Position numbers and translations under genes: made by a program. From JAFLUQ01 sp964442035 (GTDB lineage Bacteria; Bacillota; Clostridia; UMGS1883), in NCBI GenBank assembly GCA_964442035.1, contig CAYTWZ010000099.1, positions 1 through 6,606 of the forward strand: a stretch of DNA of 6,606 nucleotides, in the 5' to 3' direction. Below the pieces are notes generated by a model that had not been told where the DNA came from, made no database searches, and was given only the letters and a program-made list of their open reading frames with translations. Positions 1 to 6,556 of this stretch are shown here, piece by piece (positions within the stretch are counted from its first letter, which is position 1; every line of letters starts with the position of its first letter).

Positions 1-828
1 CCTGCTGCGCAAAGCAACTCAAAAGAGTCCCCTCAGGAGCAAGCCCAAAGGGAGGATCGCATCATTGCAACTTCGGCGGCTGTGTGCGACATAACAGACC
101 GGCTTGGAATAGACTTGGTGGGAGTTCCCGAAACCTCAGTGACCGCCATAGCTGCCAGATATGAGAATGTCAAGCGCATAGGCTCGCCCATGGAGCCGGA
201 TATGGAGATTATAAAATCCCTTAAGCCAACGGATGTTATAGGCCCTGACACTTTAAAGGAGGATTTGGAAATAAAATATAACAATATCGGCGTGACCTCT
301 ACCTTTGTTGATCTCCGCAGCGTACAGGGACTTTACAACAGTGTACGCCTTATCGGGGACAAATACGGGAAGTCCGCCGAGGCGGATAGAATAATTGCCG
401 AATATACCGGCTTTATGGCCGAATACTCCGGCAGCCACAAAGGCATGAAAAGTCCGAAGGTGCTGGTTTTGATGGGCTTGCCCGGCAGTTATCTGGTTGC
501 TACACAGAAATCATACGCCGGCTCTCTTGTGGAATTGGCAGGAGGCACAAATGTATTTCATCACAACGTCAAGGACTTTCTCAGCGTGAACCCGGAGGAA
601 ATTCTTGCAACTGACCCGGATGTTATCATACGCACCGCTCACGGTCTGCCCAAGGAGGCACTGGAAATGTTTGAAAAGGAATTTTCCCAAAACAGCATCT
701 GGAAGCATTTCCGGGCTGTGAAGGAGGGTCGGGTCTATGACGTGGACTATATGCTTTTCGGCATGAGCGCCACCTTTGACTATCCTCAGGCTCTTGCGGA
801 ACTGGAGCCCATGCTTTACGGTGAGTGA
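1..828 (+). CDS. isdE: IsdE-type heme ABC transporter substrate-binding lipoprotein (5' end outside window)
   Basis: This is the extracytoplasmic receptor that holds heme and delivers it to the permease encoded next. The frame is open from base 1, so the start, signal peptide and lipobox lie upstream; 275 codons are visible. The first ~19 residues are a hydrophilic Q/S/E-rich linker typical of the stretch after a lipobox cysteine. The type III periplasmic-binding fold then begins at RIIATSAAVCDI. IsdE hallmarks follow: GSPMEPDMEIIKSLKP (residues ~61-76), PGSYLVAT plus SYAGSLVELAGG (~160-182), AHGLP (~213) and IWKHF..VKEGRVYD. Staphylococcus aureus IsdE binds heme through Met78 and His229. The equivalents here appear to be Met64 (codon 190-192) and His214 (codon 640-642), with almost the same separation, so heme rather than siderophore is the likely ligand. 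The stop codon is one base before the permease start, which suggests translational coupling. Family assignment is firm; the heme specificity is inferred from the ligands and the NEAT neighbours. Confidence 0.93.
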   Translation, partial: PAAQSNSKESPQEQAQREDRIIATSAAVCDITDRLGIDLVGVPETSVTAIAARYENVKRIGSPMEPDMEIIKSLKPTDVIGPDTLKEDLEIKYNNIGVTSTFVDLRSVQGLYNSVRLIGDKYGKSAEADRIIAEYTGFMAEYSGSHKGMKSPKVLVLMGLPGSYLVATQKSYAGSLVELAGGTNVFHHNVKDFLSVNPEEILATDPDVIIRTAHGLPKEALEMFEKEFSQNSIWKHFRAVKEGRVYDVDYMLFGMSATFDYPQALAELEPMLYGE

Positions 829-829
829 T

Positions 830-1816
830 ATGCGCAAAAGAGTTTTATTAGGCTTTTTTACAGAAGCTCTTTTACTGGCTGCATTGTTTGTATTTTCTGT
901 CAATTCAGGCAGTATAAAGGTTTCATATTCTGAGCTTTTACAAGCTCTTTTTGGAAATGTCAGCGAAAACGCGGCCATAGTTTTTGACCTGCGTCTGCCA
1001 AGAATACTTATTGCCGTCCTCACAGGAGCATCGTTGGCGGTCAGCGGAGCGCTGTTTCAGTCGGCGCTTAAAAACCCCCTGGCCGACCCCGGAATTTTGG
1101 GCATATCTTCGGCGGCGGAATTTGCCTCCGTACTGATAGTCAGCTTTGCGCCGCGGCTTTTCTTTCTGTCGCCGGTGTTTGCCTTTATCGGCGGACTTGC
1201 GGCCTGCGCCCTTGTTTACGTCCTGTCATGGAAAAACGGCTTTTCGCCCCTAAGGATCATTCTGGTTGGTGTGGCGGTAAATGCAGTGTTTTCAGGACTG
1301 ACGGGCGCCTTTACCACTATGAGCGGCCAAAACTATACCGGAGCCGCATCCGTGGTGAACGCAAATATATCCCTTAAAACATGGGATGATGTGAGGCTTC
1401 TGGCCATATATACCGTTGTCGGTCTCGTCCTTGCCTGTGCTATGGCAAGGGGCTGTGATCTGATGGCCCTTGAAGACAAGACCGTCCGGGCTCTTGGAGT
1501 GAATGTCAGTCTGCTAAGAGTAATTGTTTCCTTTTCAGCGGTGCTGCTGGCATCCATAACCACCGCCGTGGCAGGGACGATAAGCTTTGTGGGGCTGATA
1601 TCCCCCCACATCGGCAGACTGCTTGTAGGTAGCAGCCATAAACGGCTGATACCCTTTTCGATGCTGCTGGGGGCGATTATGACTCTTGCCGCCGACACCG
1701 CCGGTCGGCTTATCGCTTACCCTTATGAGGTGTCTCCGGCGATAATCATGTCTGTTATCGGAGGCCCGTTCTTCATAATATTGCTGAAAGGGAGCGGAAA
1801 AACCTATGGAAGTTAA
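830..1816 (+). CDS. isdF: Heme/iron ABC transporter permease, FecCD (BtuC/IsdF) family
   Basis: This is the integral membrane subunit that forms the import channel, probably as a homodimer with two copies of the ATPase encoded next. From the ATG at 830 it has 328 residues, normal for FecCD permeases, which usually span the membrane about ten times. Hydrophobic segments are visible near residues 5-24, 57-77, 98-132, 141-162, 189-206, 228-257, 274-290 and 302-319. Family motifs are RLPRIL (55-60), SGALFQSALKNPLADPGILG (72-91), GTISFVGLISPHIGR (249-263) and a C-terminal segment ending IGGPFFIILL (310-319). The ATG at 830 is preferred over an in-frame upstream start at 776. It begins MRKRVLLGF like a normal membrane N-terminus, follows a GGTGAG ribosome-binding-like sequence at 820-825, and avoids a long overlap with the receptor gene. 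The 3' end overlaps the ATPase gene by 11 bases. Substrate is inferred from the operon. Confidence 0.93.
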   Translation: MRKRVLLGFFTEALLLAALFVFSVNSGSIKVSYSELLQALFGNVSENAAIVFDLRLPRILIAVLTGASLAVSGALFQSALKNPLADPGILGISSAAEFASVLIVSFAPRLFFLSPVFAFIGGLAACALVYVLSWKNGFSPLRIILVGVAVNAVFSGLTGAFTTMSGQNYTGAASVVNANISLKTWDDVRLLAIYTVVGLVLACAMARGCDLMALEDKTVRALGVNVSLLRVIVSFSAVLLASITTAVAGTISFVGLISPHIGRLLVGSSHKRLIPFSMLLGAIMTLAADTAGRLIAYPYEVSPAIIMSVIGGPFFIILLKGSGKTYGS

Positions 1817-2558
1817 AAACGTCAGCTTTTCCTACGGTGACAATCAAGCCCTTGCAGACGTAAGCCTGGAGATCCCCATAGGGAAGATAACCTCCCTCAT
1901 AGGTGCAAACGGCTGTGGAAAAACCACACTGTTTGGCGTTATGACAAAAAATCTCAGGCCCCAAAGCGGCAGCGTTACCATTGACGGACAGGATATAAGC
2001 CGCATCCCCCTTAAGACCTTTGCCCGTCAGGTGGCCATTGTACACCAAAACAATACTGTCCCGGCGGATATTAATGTCCGGACTCTGGTAGGCTATGGCC
2101 GTCTGGCCCATCGCAGACTTAGCGGCAGGGATGAGAACCAGCGCTTCATCGATGACGCCATCAAAGCAGCCGGGCTTGAGGCCATGGCAGGGAAGCCATT
2201 GTCCCAGCTTTCCGGCGGTCAGCGGCAAAGGGCGTGGATAGCTATGGCGCTGGCCCAGAATACAAAAATCCTGCTGCTGGACGAACCGACTACTTATCTT
2301 GATATACGCTACCAGATAGAGGTGCTCCGGCTTGTCCGGCGGCTCAACAGCGAGCTTGGCCTGACGGTAGTAATGGTGCTCCACGACATAAATCAGGCCA
2401 TACATTACAGCGACTGCATCTATGTTATGAAAAGCGGCCGCATTATAGCCGGTGGCAAACCGGAAAAAATCATTACCCCCGATCTGCTTCAGAAAACCTA
2501 CGGCGTGGAGCTTGAGGTTGACAGTATCGGCGGAAAACGGTTTGTAATGACCGTATAG
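1806..2558 (+). CDS. Heme/iron ABC transporter ATP-binding protein (FecE/FhuC/HmuV type)
   Basis: This cytoplasmic ATPase powers heme or iron import through the permease encoded just upstream. At 250 residues it is a complete single nucleotide-binding domain. All catalytic motifs are intact: Walker A GANGCGKTT (33-41), Q-loop Gln81 in IVHQN, ABC signature LSGGQRQR (135-142), Walker B ILLLDEP (155-161), D-loop YLD (164-166) and switch histidine His193 in VLHD. The insert after the Q-loop (TLVGYGRLAH, ~93-102) and the 'DEPTTYLDIRYQIEVL' stretch are typical of the iron-siderophore/heme/B12 importer branch. The start overlaps the end of the permease gene by 11 bases, with a GGAG at 1791-1794 inside that gene, so the two are probably translationally coupled. 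The sequence alone cannot separate a heme-dedicated ATPase from one shared with siderophore permeases. Confidence 0.94.
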   Translation: MEVKNVSFSYGDNQALADVSLEIPIGKITSLIGANGCGKTTLFGVMTKNLRPQSGSVTIDGQDISRIPLKTFARQVAIVHQNNTVPADINVRTLVGYGRLAHRRLSGRDENQRFIDDAIKAAGLEAMAGKPLSQLSGGQRQRAWIAMALAQNTKILLLDEPTTYLDIRYQIEVLRLVRRLNSELGLTVVMVLHDINQAIHYSDCIYVMKSGRIIAGGKPEKIITPDLLQKTYGVELEVDSIGGKRFVMTV

Positions 2559-2581
2559 GTCTTTACGATAAATAAATTTTT

Positions 2582-2594
2582 TAAGGAGAGTGTT
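2582..2594 (+). promoter_or_regulatory. Strong ribosome binding site of the first NEAT gene (13-base block repeated at 4290)
   Basis: AAGGAG at 2583-2588 lies nine bases before the ATG at 2598. The surrounding 13 bases, TAAGGAGAGTGTT, recur exactly before the small gene at 4290-4302. The 39-base gap from 2559 to 2597 is AT-rich and contains no terminator-like hairpin, so transcription probably continues through from the transporter genes. Confidence 0.75.
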
Positions 2595-2597
2595 TAC

Positions 2598-4292
2598 ATG
2601 AAATCACAGAAGCTCAAAAAGGCTGCGGCTTTTATCCTTTCCCTTGCAATGGCGCTGTCACTGCTTGGGACCGTAGCCTTTGCCCAAGGATCCATTACAC
2701 CGGGTACTTACATTGTTCCCATTAAGAGCCTTACCAGCAAGGCTCCGCTTGAAGCTGTACAGCAGGCCTTTGCCAAGGCATTCGGCGACAGCGTGACTAT
2801 CACTGTCAGCGACGACGGAACAATGGTAATGGAAGCCACAAACAATCACATGACAATCGAAAACCTTTTCGGAAATAACTATGAGGCCAATGTGGCTTGG
2901 ATACAGGGCGCAGAGGTCGTTACCGAAAGGGAGAGTGTATATACCAATATACACGGTAATATCACGGATACTTCTTCACATACTATGGAAACAATTACTG
3001 TTCCTAATGTGTTCAGATATCCTCTCAGCCTTGATGAAAACGACAGTCAGACGCTGACTATAAGCGTAGACTTTATGGCTGGGATGAATGGCAAGGCAAT
3101 AGACGAATATTCCACTGATATCACCCTTACGCTGGATATGGAAAACGCTGCGCTCGACGACACATTCCTGTTCGGTACGGCTCCCACTGAGCTTAAGCCC
3201 GGCACATACAGTCTGCCCCTTGAAATGAAGAATGCAAACAACATTGCTAATAATTCCATGGCCGCCGGCTGCATAGTAAAGGCGGAGCTCATGGTGTGCG
3301 AGGACGGCACAGCCACAGTGACAGTTGACCTTCAGCCCGTGACCTTCGCCGGTTTTACTATTGCGGCAGCGGACTGGAAGATATACCAAAACGGAAAGGG
3401 CAGCGACCTTGTGTCCGCCGCATTTAAGACAAATGATAATGGGGAGATAGACGGAATAAAATTCACCCTTCCCGACAAAGCAACCGATGGAACCTATGTA
3501 AATATGTTCATATCCGACCCCATGAATATTGCCCAGGACGCATACTTTGCTATGGACTTTGTCAATACGGAGAAGATTAGCGATGTTACCGCCCCCACCA
3601 GTGATCCTTCTTACCCTGTGGAGGTAAAGCTGCCCACACCAGTCCTTGGCTGGAACGGCGAAAGGTTTACCATCGACTTTATGTTTGACGGCTTTGAAAA
3701 CGGCAGCTATGCCATAGACATTATTGCCAAGGGCAAGAGCGATACCGTTGCTGCCGAAGGCATGGAGGTTGAAGTTACAGATGAATACAAGGGCATCGCC
3801 CTTGCCCCATCTGACACCAACACCCTTTATACGGCCAAAGCAGTCGTTGGCAGCAGCAAGAGCGGCGAAACCGAGCCTGTAAGCGTGTACAGCCTTGTGT
3901 CATCAGCTTTTGAAAGCTTTGCGGCGGACATCATAACAGCCGATCAGGTAGCTGCGGTAAACGATGTTATTACCAAGGGCGGACTTTATATAGTTGACGG
4001 TCAGCTCACTGACGAGACCGCAAAGTTCTTTGACCTTGACGAGACAGCTAATACCCTGAGTCTTAAGAAAAAGCTCACTGACTCCGGCGTAAGCATAAAG
4101 AGTATTATCTGCATCATGGACGGTCAGACGACCACCCTCACTCCTGATGAAAACGGCGTTATCCATCTGAGCGCCGCGGACAGTGATACCGATCCGGTGA
4201 GCCTTGAGGCCGTGGAACCGGATTTTGAGAACACAAAGGTCACCGAAAGCGCCGGAAACGAGGCCAATACAGGCCTTGTTAACGAACAGTAA
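2598..4292 (+). CDS. Secreted NEAT-like heme-binding protein with Fn3-like region (hemophore candidate)
   Basis: A 564-residue exported protein, probably an extracellular heme binder. A signal peptide (residues 1-29) has basic KSQKLKK, a hydrophobic core and a predicted cut after VAFA. Region 1 (~33-182) is a divergent NEAT-like module beginning PGTYIVPI and ending YSTDITLTLD. Region 2 (~198-321) is a clearer NEAT domain: PGTYSLPLEM, the helix NNSMAAGC (218-225), an internal DWKIYQN, and the final strands YVNMFISDPMN and DAYFAMDF. Residues ~338-431 look like a fibronectin type III fold. Residues ~432-564 match nothing I recognise, and the last 40 are acidic and low in hydrophobics. There is no LPXTG motif or C-terminal membrane segment, so it is likely released or held by other contacts. 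Region 2 resembles the first NEAT region of the protein encoded from 4472, pointing to a shared origin. The operon context with an IsdE-type importer supports heme capture; actual heme binding is inferred. Confidence 0.85.
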   Translation: MKSQKLKKAAAFILSLAMALSLLGTVAFAQGSITPGTYIVPIKSLTSKAPLEAVQQAFAKAFGDSVTITVSDDGTMVMEATNNHMTIENLFGNNYEANVAWIQGAEVVTERESVYTNIHGNITDTSSHTMETITVPNVFRYPLSLDENDSQTLTISVDFMAGMNGKAIDEYSTDITLTLDMENAALDDTFLFGTAPTELKPGTYSLPLEMKNANNIANNSMAAGCIVKAELMVCEDGTATVTVDLQPVTFAGFTIAAADWKIYQNGKGSDLVSAAFKTNDNGEIDGIKFTLPDKATDGTYVNMFISDPMNIAQDAYFAMDFVNTEKISDVTAPTSDPSYPVEVKLPTPVLGWNGERFTIDFMFDGFENGSYAIDIIAKGKSDTVAAEGMEVEVTDEYKGIALAPSDTNTLYTAKAVVGSSKSGETEPVSVYSLVSSAFESFAADIITADQVAAVNDVITKGGLYIVDGQLTDETAKFFDLDETANTLSLKKKLTDSGVSIKSIICIMDGQTTTLTPDENGVIHLSAADSDTDPVSLEAVEPDFENTKVTESAGNEANTGLVNEQ

Positions 4293-4302
4293 GGAGAGTG
4301 TT
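4290..4302 (+). promoter_or_regulatory. Ribosome binding site of the small gene, overlapping the preceding stop codon
   Basis: AAGGAG at 4291-4296 begins inside the TAA stop (4290-4292) of the preceding NEAT gene and lies 11 bases before the ATG at 4308. It is an exact copy of the 13-base block at 2582-2594. The overlap with the stop suggests that translation of the small gene is coupled to the upstream gene. Confidence 0.7.
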
Positions 4303-4307
4303 AATTT

Positions 4308-4490
4308 ATGAAAAAGAAATTTGTTATTCCCAGAATCAACTGTATGGAGTTAAATCCGGAGCGGGATATTATGCTGACCTCTGCAAATCTCGGTAAAAGT
4401 AACGCTGTGAATTACGCCAATACATTTGCAGAAAATACAAAGGCGGATTATGATTATTGGAGCGGTAAAAAATGGTTAGATGCAGAATAA
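4308..4490 (+). CDS. Small orphan protein of 60 residues between two NEAT genes
   Basis: I do not recognise a named family. The product starts MKKKFVIPRINCMEL, continues through ERDIMLTSANLG, and ends in an aromatic and acidic segment with Tyr48, Tyr50, Trp51 and Trp56 (DYDYWSGKKW). It has no signal peptide and no membrane segment, and a single cysteine, Cys12. Evidence that it is real: a strong ribosome binding site identical to that of the NEAT gene before it, tight packing on both sides (15 bases after one gene, 19-base overlap with the next), and the same strand. By hand count its GC content is about 37%, lower than the flanking genes. The N-terminal pattern, basic start, aromatic, proline, alternating hydrophobics, then an acidic-to-Ile-Met/Leu-Thr-Ser turn, resembles uncharacterised small proteins I recall from gut Firmicutes, but this is memory and not a search. 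It may be a peptide precursor, a regulatory peptide, or mainly a coupling device. Confidence 0.7.
   Translation: MKKKFVIPRINCMELNPERDIMLTSANLGKSNAVNYANTFAENTKADYDYWSGKKWLDAE
4459..4462 (+). promoter_or_regulatory. Ribosome binding site for the NEAT-FMN gene, inside the small gene
   Basis: GGAG at 4459-4462, in the context TTGGAGCGG, lies nine bases before the ATG at 4472. It decides the start of the last gene, which begins within the final codons of the small gene. The next ATG, at 4480, is out of frame. Confidence 0.6.
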
Positions 4491-6535
4491 AAAAACTGAT
4501 CGCGACGGTCTTGACCATGGCACTGCTGCTCTCCGTTGCCTATGCTGTCGGCTTCGGCAGCGGAGGAGCCCAGCTCTCTACCGGAAAGTACAGCGTGCCG
4601 ATTTCCCTGCGTAACGCCGGCAATATCGCAAATCCCAGTGCGGCCGCCGCGGCCTTCCCGGCCACGGCGGAGCTGACAATCAATGAGGATGGCAGCGCCG
4701 TTTTGACAACTACTCTGCACGAGGTCAAGATGGGTTCCATAAGCGATATGGCCCACGATTTTAAAATCTATCAGGAAAACAGCGTCACCGGAGAAACCGT
4801 TGACGCCGAGGTAGTGGAAACTACGGTCTACACCGACTCAAGCGGAAATACCAAAACCGTGCCCGGCAAAATATCCTTTGTGATACCTGATGTGTCTCTG
4901 GACGGCGTATATCTCAATATGTATGTTGACGCCATGGGCTATGCTCCCGATGCGTACTTAGCCATCGATTATACCGGCGCGGCCTCGCCCGGCACGTCTG
5001 TCACATACAGCGGTACGGCCAAGGTCACGCAATTCGGCAAATATGACGTAAATGTACAGGTTACGGTGACAGACGGAGTTATCAGCGGTGTGGACATCGC
5101 CGGAGATAACTTCGGAGGCACTTACGCCGACTTCAACAAGTCCAAGCTGCAAATGGCCATTGACGGCCTTAAAAACTGGTGGAACGGCAAAAAGGCCGGT
5201 CAGGAAAACGCCAAAGAACTGTATCAGGTTGACGCTGTTTCCAGCGCCACTGTTTCATCAAACACTATTAGGGACGCTGTTATGAACGCCCTTTCCGTAA
5301 CCTATGAGGAGGAAGTGATCAATGTTCCTTCTTCTGTGGAACCGGGCGTGTACGAGGTGGAGGTAAGCTGCCGTACTGATATAGTAGAGCACTATCTCAC
5401 GGGCGGCGACAGGAAGGAAAAAGCTGTGCTGACTGTGAGCAAGGACAATGCTATGACCTTGGATTTTGAAATTATCAACGACACCCCCGAGGAGCCTCTT
5501 TATGTGTTGGGCTTTAACGGCTGCTACGAGGACAATGACCGCACAAAGGCGCTGACCCTTGCAGGCAGCAAAGCTGTTATGGGCACTACAGGCTATTCCG
5601 ATGAATACTTTGCCCTTAATACGCCGGTAGTAACGCACCTGACCGTTCCTCTGTCAGGGGAGCTTACAAAGGAATATAACATTAATACCTACCTTTACGT
5701 TCCCGCCATGAACAATCTGAACGGGGTTGTGTCCGGTGTAGAATTTGAGCATGGAAAATTCAACGTGGACAGCTTTGTAAAAATTTATTGGGACAGCCTC
5801 AAGGCAAAGGCCCCCGATATCAGCAAGAACGGAAAATACATCGTAGAGGTAGCCCTTTGGAATGCCTCATCCGACCAACCCTCCATGGGCAACAAGGCAT
5901 TTACTGATAACAACCGGGCAATAATTACCACACGGGGAGGCGTTTCCACCATTCGTATCGAGACCAATCCCGTGACCATAACTCCGTTTTATTCCGCTCT
6001 GGAAAACGCCCGCTTTAAAAACGCTGACGGAATAACTCAGTATGTCACACCTGTAGCAAAGCGGGATATTGTAGCCACGGACGGGACAGACGAGTACCCC
6101 ATGGAATACCTGCGGCGCTTTGAGTTTGTACTGCCTGATATGTCGGAATATATCGACTTTGCTATAAAGGTGCCGCACACTCCCATGGACTCTATAAGCC
6201 CAAGCGGATATATTGATGCGAGGCTCAAAATTGATTGGAGTACTTTGCGGGAATACGGCTGTGACATAACCCTCGAATCTGTGACCCAGACGGGCGGCGC
6301 GGTTACAGTCAAAACCGACAACATAGGTGATAAGACCACGGCAATAGCATATCTTGTGCTGTATGACAGCGAAAAGAAGCTGATTTCCACCCAAAGTAAG
6401 GCTGTTACTATCGACAGCGGAGCTGGCAGTATCCTTTTTGAGGGAGTGGACACCTCCGGTGCTGCCACTGTAAAGGCCATGCTTTGGAACAGCGCCGGGA
6501 CGCTGTCACCTGCTGCCGAAGCGGTAATAAAATAG
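4472..6535 (+). CDS. Secreted multidomain NEAT protein with an FMN-binding domain
   Basis: A 687-residue exported protein that combines putative heme-binding modules with a flavin domain. A signal peptide (1-25) has basic residues, a hydrophobic core and a probable cut after AYA. NEAT-like region 1 (~36-167) has GKYSVPISL, the helix PSAAAAAF (55-62) and terminal strands with YLNMY and DAYLAIDY. An FMN_bind domain (~178-276) has the flavinylation-type motif DAVSSAT (254-260). NEAT-like region 2 (~290-440) is divergent, starting PGVYEVEV. Region 3 (~452-592) has GKYIVEVALWNA, PSMGNKAF (470-477) and YIDARLKIDW. The C-terminal ~90 residues, ending near VKAMLWNSAGTLSP, resemble Fn3/Ig-like accessory domains of Clostridia. 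No LPXTG motif or terminal membrane segment is present. The gene overlaps the small gene by 19 bases and is the last before a terminator. Heme capture is the probable role; coupling to flavin redox chemistry outside the membrane is inferred from the fusion. Confidence 0.86.
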   Translation: MVRCRIKKLIATVLTMALLLSVAYAVGFGSGGAQLSTGKYSVPISLRNAGNIANPSAAAAAFPATAELTINEDGSAVLTTTLHEVKMGSISDMAHDFKIYQENSVTGETVDAEVVETTVYTDSSGNTKTVPGKISFVIPDVSLDGVYLNMYVDAMGYAPDAYLAIDYTGAASPGTSVTYSGTAKVTQFGKYDVNVQVTVTDGVISGVDIAGDNFGGTYADFNKSKLQMAIDGLKNWWNGKKAGQENAKELYQVDAVSSATVSSNTIRDAVMNALSVTYEEEVINVPSSVEPGVYEVEVSCRTDIVEHYLTGGDRKEKAVLTVSKDNAMTLDFEIINDTPEEPLYVLGFNGCYEDNDRTKALTLAGSKAVMGTTGYSDEYFALNTPVVTHLTVPLSGELTKEYNINTYLYVPAMNNLNGVVSGVEFEHGKFNVDSFVKIYWDSLKAKAPDISKNGKYIVEVALWNASSDQPSMGNKAFTDNNRAIITTRGGVSTIRIETNPVTITPFYSALENARFKNADGITQYVTPVAKRDIVATDGTDEYPMEYLRRFEFVLPDMSEYIDFAIKVPHTPMDSISPSGYIDARLKIDWSTLREYGCDITLESVTQTGGAVTVKTDNIGDKTTAIAYLVLYDSEKKLISTQSKAVTIDSGAGSILFEGVDTSGAATVKAMLWNSAGTLSPAAEAVIK
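5003..5299 (+). other. FMN_bind domain with covalent flavinylation motif (within the NEAT-FMN protein)
   Basis: Residues ~178-276 follow the pattern of Clostridia FMN_bind domains: YSGTAKVTQFGKYDVNVQVT, then DGVISGVDI, GGTYADFNKSKLQ, and finally VDAVSSATVSSNTIRDAVMN. In such domains the flavin transferase ApbE attaches FMN through a phosphoester bond to the last Thr/Ser of a Dxx(S/T)GA(T/S) motif. The acceptor here would be Thr260 (codon 5249-5251), after Asp254. Serine 258 replaces the usual glycine. The domain is exported, as expected for ApbE substrates. ApbE is not encoded in the window. Confidence 0.8.
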
Positions 6536-6556
6536 CCATTTTCCTCCTTTTGTATT

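Noticed and set aside
82..828. A complete receptor gene starting at the GTG at 82.
   Set aside because: The frame is open back to base 1 and the upstream residues match the IsdE linker and the first strand (RIIATSAAV), so the gene is truncated by the window edge.
776..829. An earlier in-frame start for the permease at 776.
   Set aside because: It would overlap the receptor gene by 53 bases and add a non-membrane stretch before MRKRVLLGF. The ATG at 830 has a ribosome-binding-like sequence and the usual family length.
511..1023. Long reverse-strand open frames, such as 511-1023, 1773-2405, 5867-6394 and 6037-6570.
   Set aside because: They lie antisense to well-supported genes with intact family motifs, and their translations show no recognisable domain or sensible start context.
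2559..2597. A possible Fur box or internal promoter in the AT-rich gap (GATAAATAAATTTTTTAA).
   Set aside because: It has only loose similarity to a Fur operator, with no convincing dyad symmetry and no clear -35/-10 pair at proper spacing.
3630..3650. LPTPVLG in the first NEAT protein, resembling an LPXTG sorting motif.
   Set aside because: The pattern is wrong, it lies in mid-protein before an Fn3-like domain, and no hydrophobic segment and basic tail follow.
4480..4500. ATG at 4480 as an alternative start for the last gene.
   Set aside because: It is in a different frame from the NEAT-FMN protein and lacks the signal peptide; the ATG at 4472 has a GGAG at the right distance.
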